Both the position numbers and the translations under genes were made by a program. A stretch of 64,000 nt of DNA. Source: Pelagicoccus albus. Lineage in GTDB: Bacteria > Verrucomicrobiota > Verrucomicrobiia > Opitutales > Opitutaceae. Location: positions 930,001 to 994,000 of the forward strand of contig NZ_JACHVC010000013.1 of NCBI RefSeq assembly GCF_014230145.1, read 5' to 3'. The notes under the pieces were generated by a model. It had not been told where the DNA came from and made no database searches. It saw only the letters and a list, made by a program, of their open reading frames with translations. Shown one piece after another: positions 9,147 through 17,598 of this stretch; position 1 is the first letter of the stretch; each line of letters opens with the position of its first letter.

Positions 9147-9605
9147 ATGGAAAGCGATCCCTCTGCCCGTTCGAACAAGTCTTGGTTAAAGTTCATACTC
9201 CTCGGCATCGTCCTAGTGGGCGCTTATTTTCTAAACGTCGAAATTCAAACTCGGCTTGGCGAGAAGGCCCTCGCCGCAGTTCCAATCGAAAAGCACAGCT
9301 TAGACCAAGCATTCAACAAGGCCAGAGCGGAGAATAAATTGGTTATCGCTGACCTATCAGCCATCTGGTGCCCCACCTGCAGAAGTCTGGACAAGAATCT
9401 ATTTTCGAACCCAATCGTCAAAGAGGCGATCGACCAAAACTATGTCTTCGCTCGCATCGAATACGAATCGCCCGAGGGCGAGGCTTTTCAGCAAGTCTAT
9501 AACGTCCGCTCCTTTCCCACCCTTCTCATTCTGGCCCCCTCCGGAACTAAGATAAAAGAGCTGCCCATCACGACTGACCCCGACGAGTTTCTCGCTGAGA
9601 TATAG
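9147..9605 (+). CDS. Membrane-anchored thioredoxin-like protein
   Basis: A 152-residue protein with one N-terminal transmembrane segment (about 12-30) and a thioredoxin fold of the thioredoxin_7/DsbD-gamma kind. The active site is AIWCPTCRSLDKNLF (CxxC), and the cis-proline region is VRSFPTLLIL. The fold should face the periplasm and act as a disulfide reductase or redox carrier. It lies 49 bases after the hybrid kinase gene on the same strand, but its substrate is not shown by context. Confidence 0.85.
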   Translation: MESDPSARSNKSWLKFILLGIVLVGAYFLNVEIQTRLGEKALAAVPIEKHSLDQAFNKARAENKLVIADLSAIWCPTCRSLDKNLFSNPIVKEAIDQNYVFARIEYESPEGEAFQQVYNVRSFPTLLILAPSGTKIKELPITTDPDEFLAEI

Positions 9606-9736
9606 CTGACTCAGTCATCAACGAAACGGTACGAGTCACCTCGAACCTTCTGTTTCAGGTTCCCAAATGGTGCTGAGGAACGTTCGGACAAAAAGCGCAC
9701 CGCGGCTCTATCAAGCGCGTAAATATGGGCGCAGCC

Positions 9737-9769
9737 AACGCTCGTCCTGATCGCAAAAGAGCGTTTTTT
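9737..9769 (+). terminator. Rho-independent terminator-like hairpin after the thioredoxin gene
   Basis: A perfect 7-bp inverted repeat (AACGCTC / GAGCGTT) with a 15-base loop runs straight into a run of six T. It lies between the thioredoxin gene and the transporter promoter region, so it could end the upstream transcript. Confidence 0.6.
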
Positions 9770-9827
9770 CCTCAAAGTCCAGAAATCCAAACTATGGCGC
9801 GAGCGATGCTGAATCGAAAACCCAATC

Positions 9828-9855
9828 GTAATACCTTTATTTCCTTTTGTATTAC
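9828..9855. promoter_or_regulatory. NikR-like operator upstream of the transporter operon
   Basis: A perfect palindrome, GTAATAC-N14-GTATTAC, 28 bp in total, sits 29 bases before the ATG of the substrate-binding protein gene. The same half-sites, spacing and total length occur at 15633-15660 in front of the NikR-family regulator gene. E. coli NikR binds a 28-bp GTATGA-N16-TCATAC site, so geometry and outer bases agree with this family. The site is probably where the island's own regulator binds. Confidence 0.8.
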
Positions 9856-9884
9856 CTAATAAACAAACCGAACGACCACAACCT

Positions 9885-10880
9885 ATGAAGTTCACTCGCT
9901 TAGCGAAAAGCGCCCTCGCCACTGTAACCCTCCTTGCCTCCCTCCCTTTGACGCAGGCTGAACCTCTAAAAATCGGATATTCCGACTGGCCAGGATGGGT
10001 CGCTTGGGAAATCGGTATCGAAAAGGATTGGTTTGCCGAAGAAGGAGTGGAAGTTGAATTCCTCTGGTTCGACTACGTCGCATCAATGGACGCCTATGCT
10101 GCTGGCCAGCTCGACGCGGTCACCATGACCAACGGTGACGCCTTGGTCACAGGCGGTACTGGCAAGCCTTCTGTAGCAATTATCGCTGGCGACTACTCTA
10201 ACGGAAACGACATGATCGTAGGAGCTCCGGGAATCGAGTCCCTCGAGGATCTCGTGGGCAAGAAAGTAGGCCTGGAAGAAGGCTTCGTTATTCACCTACT
10301 GCTTCAAAAGGGCATGCAGATGCACGGCATCGAAGAAGGAGCGATCGAAATAGTGAATACGCCAACCAACGAGACACCACAGGTGCTTGCTTCTGGTGCG
10401 GTAGACGCTATCGGAGCATGGCAGCCAAATTCGGGACAAGCGCTCAAGACGGTTGCTGGTTCGAAGCGTATCTTCAGCTCCGCGGACGCTCCTGGTATCA
10501 TATATGATTTTCTTTCCGTCTCTCCTGAAAGCTTGGAAGCTCGTCGCGACGATTGGATGAAAGTCGTCAAAGTCTGGTATCGAATCGTCGAATACTTGCA
10601 CGATGAGGACAACCTCGACGAAGCTCTTAGCATACTCGCAGCCCGAGTTTCCGTTAAACCAGAAGAGTATGAGCCATTTTTCGACGGCACCTACATCCTC
10701 TCCCTCGATGAAGCCCTCGCCGCTTGGGAAAAAGGACCAGGACTTGATTCAGTATACGGTTCTACCTTGATCGCCGATGAGTTCAACGTTGCTCAAGGCG
10801 TATATGAAGAGGCTCTCAATACCGAACAGTACCTCGACCCAAGCCTCACCATCGAGTACGCTGAAGGCCTCGAAAAGTAA
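9885..10880 (+). CDS. ABC transporter substrate-binding protein, urea/guanidine carboxylase-associated (NitT/TauT type)
   Basis: A 331-residue periplasmic binding protein. The signal peptide is residues 1-25 (ending TQA-EP), and the mature part starts with [17 protein letters not shown]. The two-lobe SBP motifs are present: [14 protein letters not shown], a hinge around [10 protein letters not shown] and [15 protein letters not shown]. This subgroup is known from operons with urea/guanidine carboxylase and is thought to import the small cationic nitrogen compound they degrade; guanidine is the best guess here. It is the first gene of the transport operon, directly behind the GTAWTAC palindrome. 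Two hairpins separate it from the permease gene, which would favour more SBP than membrane subunits. Confidence 0.88.
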   Translation: MKFTRLAKSALATVTLLASLPLTQAEPLKIGYSDWPGWVAWEIGIEKDWFAEEGVEVEFLWFDYVASMDAYAAGQLDAVTMTNGDALVTGGTGKPSVAIIAGDYSNGNDMIVGAPGIESLEDLVGKKVGLEEGFVIHLLLQKGMQMHGIEEGAIEIVNTPTNETPQVLASGAVDAIGAWQPNSGQALKTVAGSKRIFSSADAPGIIYDFLSVSPESLEARRDDWMKVVKVWYRIVEYLHDEDNLDEALSILAARVSVKPEEYEPFFDGTYILSLDEALAAWEKGPGLDSVYGSTLIADEFNVAQGVYEEALNTEQYLDPSLTIEYAEGLEK

Positions 10881-10887
10881 TCGAATC

Positions 10888-10910
10888 AAGGCCCGCCTGT
10901 AGCGGGCCTT
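10888..10910 (+). terminator. Intra-operon stem-loop 1 after the SBP gene
   Basis: A perfect 9-bp stem, AAGGCCCGC / GCGGGCCTT, with a 5-base loop lies 8 bases after the SBP stop. There is only a weak T-rich tail, so partial termination or 3'-end protection is more likely than full termination. Confidence 0.55.
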
Positions 10911-10942
10911 CTTACTTGAAGAGAAGAGTATAAAAATTTAAG

Positions 10943-10967
10943 CGAGCCGGTTCAGGCCGGCTCGTTT
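10943..10967 (+). terminator. Intra-operon stem-loop 2 before the permease gene
   Basis: A perfect 8-bp stem, CGAGCCGG / CCGGCTCG, with a 6-base loop is followed by TTT. With the hairpin at 10888 it forms a tandem pair in the gap between the SBP and permease genes. Confidence 0.5.
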
Positions 10968-11027
10968 ACGACTCTCCATGTCCCCAGACAACCCTGTCTC
11001 CAATCCTAAACTACGGACGAACTCAAT

Positions 11028-12401
11028 ATGAGTGTAAGCAATAGGCCAATACGCCGACCATGGCTAGCGATCCGAAAGGAGCTCAGCAGCAAACGTCAGT
11101 TTCTGCTCACTCTCTGCTCCTTCATCCTGCCACTTGGCACGTGGTGTCTAGTCAGTTATACGCCCTTCATCTGGCACCCGGATATGAAGCTGGAGATCTC
11201 CGCCGATAGGGAAAACGTTACAGTTGTTTACACAGCGGGGGACCACGTGAGCAAAGAGTTCTTTCCGACTATTGTTCGTGAAGTCAGAGCTGAAAACGTG
11301 AAGATCCTGGAGGACCGAGAAGCAGGCGTCGAACCTTCAACCTCTGGCAGTAGAGTGCGGAGAGCCAACCAGAAACTACTACGTCACCTTGCCCCTTACG
11401 CAGTCGCGAAAAAGTGGCTCGCTTCCCAAGACAAGGAAAATGACGACGCGATCTACGAAGTTTGGAAAGGTTTAGCCACAGGAGAAGTTAAAGCCTCTTC
11501 CTCGGGACTTTCTTCCGAAAACCTTCAGGTAATCGAACGCAACTGGGAGCTGCTTTCCGAAAGGTCTGAAGTATTCGATTCCAAACTACTTCCAGAGACT
11601 CCTCTCGAAAAGCTTGTCCCGCAAGCGCGCCCGGCCAACCCCGTCTACCTACCAGCTCCGCACGAAGTTCTATTCCGCGGCTGGGAGATTTTCACCCAAA
11701 ACACGCCAGAAGACGAAGTCAGTATGACAGATCGATACCTGCACTCGCTGCGGATCGTCTTCTTCGGATTTTTCCTTTCCTGCCTAGTCGGCATACCACT
11801 CGGTGTCCTCTGCGGAGCCTACGACTTTTTCTCTAAGCTCTTCGAGCCATTCATCGACTTCTTCCGCTACATGCCAGCCCCCGCCTTCAGCACCTTGCTG
11901 GTAGCCGTCTTCTTAGCCCACGACGCTCCTAAGATCGCCTTAGTCTTCGTAGGCACCTTCTTCCAAATGGTTCTCGTCGTATCCAATACAACACGACTTC
12001 TGGACGCCTCATTGCTTGAAGCAGCCCAAACTCTGGGAGCGAAAAACTTTTCTCTACTCCGTCGTGTAATAATCCCGGGCATCACACCAAACCTCTACAA
12101 TGACATGAGAATCCTTCTCGGCTGGTCTTGGACTTGGCTCGTCATCGCGGAATTGATCGGCGTCAAGAGCGGCCTGACTGAATTTATCGAGACACAGGGA
12201 CGCTGGCGGAATTTCGACGCGGTATTTCCGATCATCATTCTCATTGGCGTAACAGGGTTCGTCACGGACCAGATCCTCTCATCCCTTCGCCCCTATCTTT
12301 TCCCATGGACCCCGGAAGCCGCCGACAAAAAGCGAGGCCCCTTCGGACGCTTCTTCATGTGGCTCACAGACCGCAGTGTCTACCTTTCGCCTAAAAACTA
12401 G
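11028..12401 (+). CDS. ABC transporter permease with long extracytoplasmic N-terminal insert
   Basis: A 457-residue permease of the NitT/TauT/SsuC class. The C-terminal 230 residues hold the usual transmembrane core with the ATPase-contacting EAA loop ([21 protein letters not shown]). The N-terminus has an extra transmembrane segment (about 26-46) and about 180 residues that are mostly polar and should lie in the periplasm. Usual SsuC/TauC permeases are about 250-280 residues, so roughly 180 residues are an addition of unknown role, perhaps docking of the binding protein. It is followed 16 bases later by the ATPase gene. Confidence 0.88.
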   Translation: MSVSNRPIRRPWLAIRKELSSKRQFLLTLCSFILPLGTWCLVSYTPFIWHPDMKLEISADRENVTVVYTAGDHVSKEFFPTIVREVRAENVKILEDREAGVEPSTSGSRVRRANQKLLRHLAPYAVAKKWLASQDKENDDAIYEVWKGLATGEVKASSSGLSSENLQVIERNWELLSERSEVFDSKLLPETPLEKLVPQARPANPVYLPAPHEVLFRGWEIFTQNTPEDEVSMTDRYLHSLRIVFFGFFLSCLVGIPLGVLCGAYDFFSKLFEPFIDFFRYMPAPAFSTLLVAVFLAHDAPKIALVFVGTFFQMVLVVSNTTRLLDASLLEAAQTLGAKNFSLLRRVIIPGITPNLYNDMRILLGWSWTWLVIAELIGVKSGLTEFIETQGRWRNFDAVFPIIILIGVTGFVTDQILSSLRPYLFPWTPEAADKKRGPFGRFFMWLTDRSVYLSPKN

Positions 12402-12417
12402 CTAAGCAAACTTTGCC

Positions 12418-13323
12418 ATGTCTCAACTTCATACAGTAGATCTTCCATCCTACAAGGAGCAGCCAGCCGAGGTTAAGGAGCGCTTTAAAAAACTCTACCA
12501 GCGACCGGTTAAGCTGGAGGTTAAAGGACTGCGTAAGTCTTTCACCACTACGAAGGGCTCCGTCGACGTACTCAACGGAGTCGACTTCAAGGTACACCGG
12601 CGAGAGTTCGTGTCGGTAATTGGGCCCTCTGGCTGTGGCAAGTCGACATTGATCCGCATCCTCGCAGGACTGGAGGACGCCAGCGGCGGGTCGTTCCTCT
12701 TAGATGGCTCACAACCAGAAGGCCCTGGGGCGGACCGTGGAATGGTCTTCCAAGGCTATACGCTCTTCCCGTGGCTTTCCGTAAAGAAGAACGTCATGTT
12801 CGGACTTGAGACCGCCGGACGTTCCGGGCCTAGCGTTGAATCGGAAGCTCGTGAATGGATCGAGCTGGTGGGCCTGAGCAAATTTGCCGAAGCCTACCCG
12901 AGCCAGCTTTCGGGAGGTATGAAGCAACGCGTCGCCATCGCTCGCGCTCTGGCGAACCAGCCTAGCATCCTCTTCATGGACGAGCCGTTCGGAGCCTTGG
13001 ACGCCCAAACTCGTTCCCAGATGCAGTCTCACCTACTCCAGATCTGGCGCAACGTGGACATCACCATCATGTTCGTTACCCACGACTTGGAGGAAGCCAT
13101 TTACCTTTCTGACAGAATCCTAGTCTTGAAAGCTCATCCGGGTGAAGTTCAAGAATTCATCGAGGTTCCCGTGCCACGCCCACGTTCCTCAGAGCAATTT
13201 CTCAGTACCGAGTTTTTGGCTACCAAGAAACGTCTCGAAGAGCTGATACACCCTCGCACTGAAAAGTCGGGACCGGGGATCCAAATCACCCGTATGACTG
13301 AAGTGGGAGACGACGTTGAGTAG
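12418..13323 (+). CDS. ABC transporter ATP-binding protein (NitT/TauT type)
   Basis: A 301-residue ATPase partner of the preceding permease. Walker A is GPSGCGKST, the Q-loop region is [11 protein letters not shown], the signature is [15 protein letters not shown], Walker B is [12 protein letters not shown] and the H-loop is [11 protein letters not shown]. About 40 extra N-terminal residues precede the nucleotide-binding fold. All catalytic motifs are intact. It powers import by the SBP/permease pair upstream. The next gene begins within a few bases of its stop, so the two are translationally close. Confidence 0.92.
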   Translation: MSQLHTVDLPSYKEQPAEVKERFKKLYQRPVKLEVKGLRKSFTTTKGSVDVLNGVDFKVHRREFVSVIGPSGCGKSTLIRILAGLEDASGGSFLLDGSQPEGPGADRGMVFQGYTLFPWLSVKKNVMFGLETAGRSGPSVESEAREWIELVGLSKFAEAYPSQLSGGMKQRVAIARALANQPSILFMDEPFGALDAQTRSQMQSHLLQIWRNVDITIMFVTHDLEEAIYLSDRILVLKAHPGEVQEFIEVPVPRPRSSEQFLSTEFLATKKRLEELIHPRTEKSGPGIQITRMTEVGDDVE

Positions 13324-13327
13324 AAAA

Positions 13328-14107
13328 ATGGATACGTCGCCAAGCAAACAGTGGGAGGAATTAACCTGGGAAGAGATCCAAGACCTGGTCTCTTCTGGGA
13401 TGGACGCGGTCATCCTTCCTGTAGGGGCAACGGAGCAGCATGGGCCACACTTAAGCGTCGGCATGGATTCCATCCTTGGCAGGAAACTTTGTTATGAAGT
13501 CTCGAATACGACTGGAGTTCCCTGTCTGCCGCTACTTCCCTACGGCAGTTCGCTCGGACACTCCCATCGCTGGCCCGGAACTCTTTCCTTGAGTCCAAAC
13601 ACGCTCATTTCAGTCGTCACCGATATCGCCGACTGGCTCTATCCCGCCGGGATCCGGAAACTCTTTATCATAAATTCGCACGTCACCAACGAAGCGCCCC
13701 TAAGGTGCGCCTTGGAGATGATCAGATCCAAGTACGACGACTTCAGCGTCGCCCTTTTCAGTACCGGAAAACTAACGCCAGAAATTGCGGATGAGTTTTC
13801 CTCAGATGCCTCTGACTGGCACGCCAATGCAGCAGAGACGAGCCTCATCCTTCACTTGGATCCTTCTTCCGCCCGGCCAAGAAAGATCGCGAGTTCGGAC
13901 GATCCCGATCGTACCACCGATTGCGTGTTCTCTCATCCGGTTAACCGAACAAGCCTCAACGGCGTTACCGGAACCCCAAGCCTCGCCTCCGCAGACGCAG
14001 GCGAAGCTCTATTCGCAAAGCTGCACGACTCCCTAGTGGAGTTAATCAACAAGGGACTGAGCGAAACACCGCCCCTTCCAAACTCATATTTCACCCCTCA
14101 AGACTAA
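13328..14107 (+). CDS. Creatininase-family amidohydrolase
   Basis: A 259-residue protein of the creatinine amidohydrolase family, which are metal-dependent hydrolases of cyclic or linear amides. Metal-binding residues are visible in order: Glu and His in TEQHGPHL, Asp in GMDSIL, His in INSHVTNE, and Glu in HANAAETS. The usual NGHGGN motif reads NSHVTN here. A TTG at 13316 would overlap the ATPase stop; the ATG at 13328 gives the normal length. Its place between a guanidine-type transporter and a glutamine synthetase suggests it releases ammonia or a guanidino compound from a related substrate, but creatinine itself cannot be inferred. Confidence 0.82.
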   Translation: MDTSPSKQWEELTWEEIQDLVSSGMDAVILPVGATEQHGPHLSVGMDSILGRKLCYEVSNTTGVPCLPLLPYGSSLGHSHRWPGTLSLSPNTLISVVTDIADWLYPAGIRKLFIINSHVTNEAPLRCALEMIRSKYDDFSVALFSTGKLTPEIADEFSSDASDWHANAAETSLILHLDPSSARPRKIASSDDPDRTTDCVFSHPVNRTSLNGVTGTPSLASADAGEALFAKLHDSLVELINKGLSETPPLPNSYFTPQD

Positions 14108-14124
14108 CCTCTCACTTTCGCGTC

Positions 14125-14150
14125 CATCGGTTTCGAAGCAATAACCGATG
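14125..14150 (+). repeat. Inverted repeat upstream of the glutamine synthetase gene
   Basis: A perfect 8-bp inverted repeat (CATCGGTT / AACCGATG) with a 10-base spacer lies 23 bases before the glnT start. It could be an RNA hairpin or an operator. It does not match the GTAWTAC sites. Confidence 0.45.
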
Positions 14151-14173
14151 CTGACGGCAAATCGCATATCACC

Positions 14174-15604
14174 ATGACAACACCATCTGACATTTATCAA
14201 ACGCACAACACCGCTCGAGGCTTCGCGTACGACGAAACGTATCCATGGTCTGACGACCAGCTAAACGCCATCCAGACCTCCCTTCAAGAGGCGGGCGTTA
14301 AGTACTGCGTTGGCTCCTACGTCGACATCCACGGTACTCCCAAGGGCAAGTTCGTGCCCCTCTCCCACTTCAAGCATTTCGCCCACGGGTCCGAACTCTA
14401 CACCGGATACGCTTTGGATGGTATCGGACAAGCTCCCAACGACGACGAGATCGCGTCCGTCCCAGATCTGGGAATGATCATCCCGCTCCCTTGGAATCCG
14501 GAAGTCGCATGGATCCCTGCTGACAACACGCTCCATGGCGAACCATACGAAGTAAGCGCCCGCGTCGCGCTTCAGAAAGTTCTCGCCCAAGCGAAAGAGA
14601 TGGGCGTGGGTATGAACTTGGGTATAGAGGCAGAGCTATTCGTTCTCAAGCAGACGGAAGACGGTCGTCTCGAAATTCCAAATGCTGACGACAACCTGAC
14701 CAAGAGCTGCTACGACATTAAGCGTTTCATGGACCGCTACGATTGGTTGGACAAGATGGCCACCGCCATAGACGACTTGGGCTGGGGCCTCTACTCTCTC
14801 GACCACGAGGACGCGAACTCCCAATTCGAGTTCGACTTCAACTACGCAGACGCCCTCACCATGTGCGATCGCTTCACCTTTTTCCGCATGATGGCGAAAC
14901 ACTACGCGGCCGAAGAAGGCTTGGTTGCCACTTTCATGCCCAAGCCTTTCGCTGACAAAACCGGAAGCGGAGCTCACTTCAACATGTCGCTCTACGATCT
15001 CGAAACGAAAGAGAACCTTTTCAAGCGACCACACGCCGAAGACCCTCGCGGGCTGGGAATTACCGAAATGGGTTACCACTTCATGGCCGGTATTCTGAAA
15101 CACGGCCCCGCCCTCTGCGCCACCTTCGCACCTACCGTCAACTCCTATAAGCGATTGGTCAGACGAGGATTGATGGCCTACTACTCATGGGCTCCTGTAT
15201 TCAATTCCTATGGACGCAACAACCGCACCAATTCCCTTCGCGTACCAATGTCCGGCGGTCGCGTAGAGTCCCGCAACGCCGACGCGGCTTGCAATCCTTA
15301 CTTGGCCGCTACGCTCGTCTTGGCAGCAGGTTTGGAAGGCATTCGCGAAAAGCTCAATCCCGGCGACCCACAGGAAGTCAACCTCTACGAACTCTCGCCT
15401 AAGCAGATGGAGGAGCGCGGTATCAGCGAGTTGCCGACTTCGCTTAAGGAAGCCGTCGCTGCCTTCGCAAACGACCCCTTCACCAAGGCTACACTGGGCG
15501 AAACCCTCCACTCGGAATTCATCACCTACAAGTCTGAGGAATGGCGCCAATACCACCAAAGCATTAGCCAGTGGGAGGTGGATCGCTACGCCCGACTTTA
15601 TTGA
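14174..15604 (+). CDS. glnT: Glutamine synthetase, GlnT (type III-like) family
   Basis: A 476-residue glutamine synthetase homologue of the GlnT class, which often accompanies urea/guanidine carboxylase genes. The N-terminal beta-grasp contains [18 protein letters not shown]. The catalytic core shows metal- and ATP-binding motifs [46 protein letters not shown] and [10 protein letters not shown]. Some relatives make gamma-glutamyl derivatives of amines instead of glutamine, so the amine acceptor is open. In this operon it would capture ammonia set free by the downstream pathway. The regulator operator begins 28 bases after its stop. Confidence 0.88.
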   Translation: MTTPSDIYQTHNTARGFAYDETYPWSDDQLNAIQTSLQEAGVKYCVGSYVDIHGTPKGKFVPLSHFKHFAHGSELYTGYALDGIGQAPNDDEIASVPDLGMIIPLPWNPEVAWIPADNTLHGEPYEVSARVALQKVLAQAKEMGVGMNLGIEAELFVLKQTEDGRLEIPNADDNLTKSCYDIKRFMDRYDWLDKMATAIDDLGWGLYSLDHEDANSQFEFDFNYADALTMCDRFTFFRMMAKHYAAEEGLVATFMPKPFADKTGSGAHFNMSLYDLETKENLFKRPHAEDPRGLGITEMGYHFMAGILKHGPALCATFAPTVNSYKRLVRRGLMAYYSWAPVFNSYGRNNRTNSLRVPMSGGRVESRNADAACNPYLAATLVLAAGLEGIREKLNPGDPQEVNLYELSPKQMEERGISELPTSLKEAVAAFANDPFTKATLGETLHSEFITYKSEEWRQYHQSISQWEVDRYARLY

Positions 15605-15632
15605 GAAAGGGCTTGAAGCATAGGCTCTATTC

Positions 15633-15660
15633 GTATTACTTTTCTTTTAATTCGTAATAC
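15633..15660. promoter_or_regulatory. NikR-like operator in front of the regulator gene
   Basis: A perfect 28-bp palindrome, GTATTAC-N14-GTAATAC, lies 10 bases before the ATG of the NikR-family gene. It shares half-site and spacing with 9828-9855. The position so close to the start codon suggests autorepression and control of all genes down to allophanate hydrolase. Confidence 0.82.
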
Positions 15661-15670
15661 TTTACTAATC

Positions 15671-16114
15671 ATGACAAAAGCCATGGCCGATCCAGCCGAA
15701 CGCGTAAGCGTCACTATTCCTCGATCCGTGCTCGCCAAATTCGACAGCGTGCTAGAACAACGCGGCTTCTCGAACAGGTCGCAAGCTATCGCCGAGATCC
15801 TGAATCGTGAAATCATCGATGCGAGTTCCGAGGAAGTCGATCAGGTCATGGCTGGCACCATCACGATTTTCTACAGCACGCTTCGTAACAACCTACAAAG
15901 CACCCTGAGCAAGATCCAGCGAAAGCACATCGCGGAAGTGATCAGCTCTCTGCATGTCCAACTGGAAAACGACCACATCATGGAGGTGCTGGTCGTGCAG
16001 GGCCCAGCTTGGAAGCTTCGGGACATAGCGAACGAACTCATCACCTGTAAAGGGGTTAAGACCGGGAACCTAAACCTCTCCTCTACCATCATTCCGCCGC
16101 TACATCAAAAGTAG
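15671..16114 (+). CDS. NikR-family ribbon-helix-helix/ACT regulator, nickel site degenerate
   Basis: A 147-residue protein. Residues 11-50 form a ribbon-helix-helix DNA-binding domain (RVSVTIPRSVLAKFD...GFSNRSQAIAEIL), and 60-147 form the ACT-like tetramerisation domain of NikR. Aligned to E. coli NikR, the square-planar nickel ligands His87, His89, Cys95 and His76 correspond to His95, Gln97, Ile103 and Arg84 here, so only one of four is kept. It therefore probably senses something other than nickel, plausibly guanidine or a product of the pathway, or acts without a metal. Two matching operators (9828, 15633) frame the island. It is followed after 27 bases by the DUF1989 genes. Confidence 0.88.
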   Translation: MTKAMADPAERVSVTIPRSVLAKFDSVLEQRGFSNRSQAIAEILNREIIDASSEEVDQVMAGTITIFYSTLRNNLQSTLSKIQRKHIAEVISSLHVQLENDHIMEVLVVQGPAWKLRDIANELITCKGVKTGNLNLSSTIIPPLHQK

Positions 16115-16141
16115 CCAAGCAACTCTTATCCAAAGCGTCCG

Positions 16142-16858
16142 ATGTCTATCATTCATCAAGAAAAACTAACCGGGGCCGGGATGTGGTCCAAAGTGATCAA
16201 ACGGGGTCGCACCCTCAAGATGACCGACCTCGAAGGAGGAGCCAACGTCGGTATGCTTCTCTACAATGCCTACGAGAAGCACGAACGCTACAACATGCCG
16301 GATACGCTTAAAGGGCAGTACATCTTCAACTTGAAAGCGCCCTATTGCCTGCACTCGGATATGGGACGTCTCTTCGCTTCGATCGTGGAAGAAAGTAGTG
16401 GCTGGCATGATACGGTCTGCGGAGCATCCGATGCGAAAGCGGTTCAGGAAAAATACGGTCAGGGCGACTACCAAGAGCTTCGCAATGATTTCTACCGCAA
16501 CGCCCAAGAGTGTTTCCTAATAGAACTAGCAAAGTGGGGACTAGGAAAACGGGATCTCGTACCAAACATCAACTGGTTCTCGAAAGTCGTATCTGACGAG
16601 GCTGGCAAGCTGAGCTTCGTCGAGGGACATAGCAAGGCGGGTGACTCGGTGACATTGCGGTTCGAACTCGACACCTTGGTTGTTCTAAACACCTGCCCTC
16701 ACCCTTTCGATCCATCGACCGAATACACACCCAAACCCGTCGCCCTCGAAATAGGCGAAGCGGATACAGTACAAGATGACGACCCTTCTCTTCTGGTCCG
16801 TTCCGAAAACCAACGAGCGTTCCACAACACCAGCGTCTACAACAAGCTGCGTTTCTAG
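16142..16858 (+). CDS. DUF1989 protein, urea carboxylase-associated type 2 (carboxyguanidine deiminase subunit, CgdA/CgdB family)
   Basis: A 238-residue DUF1989 protein of the kind long labelled urea carboxylase-associated protein. The paired DUF1989 proteins of such operons are now known as the two-part carboxyguanidine deiminase (CgdA/CgdB), which turns carboxyguanidine into allophanate plus ammonia. Conserved segments are [20 protein letters not shown], the metal-site-like [25 protein letters not shown] and [12 protein letters not shown]. It pairs with the next gene, as in known clusters. Which subunit corresponds to which published symbol was not decided. Confidence 0.85.
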   Translation: MSIIHQEKLTGAGMWSKVIKRGRTLKMTDLEGGANVGMLLYNAYEKHERYNMPDTLKGQYIFNLKAPYCLHSDMGRLFASIVEESSGWHDTVCGASDAKAVQEKYGQGDYQELRNDFYRNAQECFLIELAKWGLGKRDLVPNINWFSKVVSDEAGKLSFVEGHSKAGDSVTLRFELDTLVVLNTCPHPFDPSTEYTPKPVALEIGEADTVQDDDPSLLVRSENQRAFHNTSVYNKLRF

Positions 16859-16888
16859 ACACCCGCGATAATTTCAACCATTTCTACC

Positions 16889-17524
16889 GTGCTAAAAGAA
16901 TCATCACTCGATCCAGCGAACGCAGTCTATCGACAAGTCGTCAAAGCCGGCGACCACTGGAGCCACGTCATAAAGAAAGGGCAGACTTTCCGTATTTTGG
17001 ACCTCGAAGGTAACCAGGCGGCGGATACGCTATTTTACAACGCGCACGATCCAGTCGACCGCTACTCGGCCAGTGACACGATCCGTTGCCAACAGGCACT
17101 CTACCTGACGACTGGCAGTATGCTAATGTCCACTGGAGGCCACGCGTTGCTCGAGATCACGGCGGATACCTGCGGGCGCCACGACACTATCGGCGGAGCC
17201 TGCTCGCGAGAATCCAACACCATGCGCTACGCCATAGATAAAGAGCCCATGCACGCCTGCCGGGATTCCTTCATCTGCGGACTCCACTCTCACTCCGACG
17301 ACCTCGGAAAGCGGGACATCACCTGCAACATCAATTTCTTCATGAATGTGCCCGTCACCCCCGAAGGTGGCCTAAGCTTCGAAGACGGCATCAGCGCACC
17401 GGGTCGCTATGTGGAAATGGTCGCCCTCATGGATGTGATCGCGCTCATTTCGAATTGTCCGCAGCTGAACAATCCTTGCAACGCCTACAATCCGACTCCC
17501 GTCGAGGCGATCATCTGGGACTAG
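16889..17524 (+). CDS. DUF1989 protein, urea carboxylase-associated type 1 (carboxyguanidine deiminase subunit, CgdA/CgdB family)
   Basis: A 211-residue DUF1989 protein, partner of the preceding gene, starting at GTG. Shared landmarks are [19 protein letters not shown], the metal-site motif [26 protein letters not shown] and the Cys-containing [11 protein letters not shown]. The smaller member of the pair usually sits next to the carboxylase gene, as it does here. The expected reaction is deimination of carboxyguanidine in the cytoplasm. Confidence 0.85.
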   Translation: MLKESSLDPANAVYRQVVKAGDHWSHVIKKGQTFRILDLEGNQAADTLFYNAHDPVDRYSASDTIRCQQALYLTTGSMLMSTGGHALLEITADTCGRHDTIGGACSRESNTMRYAIDKEPMHACRDSFICGLHSHSDDLGKRDITCNINFFMNVPVTPEGGLSFEDGISAPGRYVEMVALMDVIALISNCPQLNNPCNAYNPTPVEAIIWD

Positions 17525-17598
17525 CCTAATCCAATACCTAAAACGGCTGCAACCGAGACTTCCCAGCAGCAAAGCCAACACCTTTCTCGCCCACTACC

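Noticed and set aside
9606-9884. Guanidine-I, -II or -III riboswitch in front of the transporter operon
   Set aside because: A short GGACAAAAAG stretch recalls guanidine-I, but the neighbouring conserved blocks are missing, and no ACGR-loop hairpin pair or type III pseudoknot core was recognised. A covariance-model search would settle it.
14636-15103. 155-codon minus-strand open frame inside glnT
   Set aside because: Lies fully within the conserved glutamine synthetase core and looks like low-complexity mirror coding.
15671-16114. Plain nickel-uptake regulator NikR controlling a nickel transporter
   Set aside because: Three of four nickel ligands are absent and the transporter, carboxylase and deiminase context points to guanidine-type nitrogen metabolism, not nickel.
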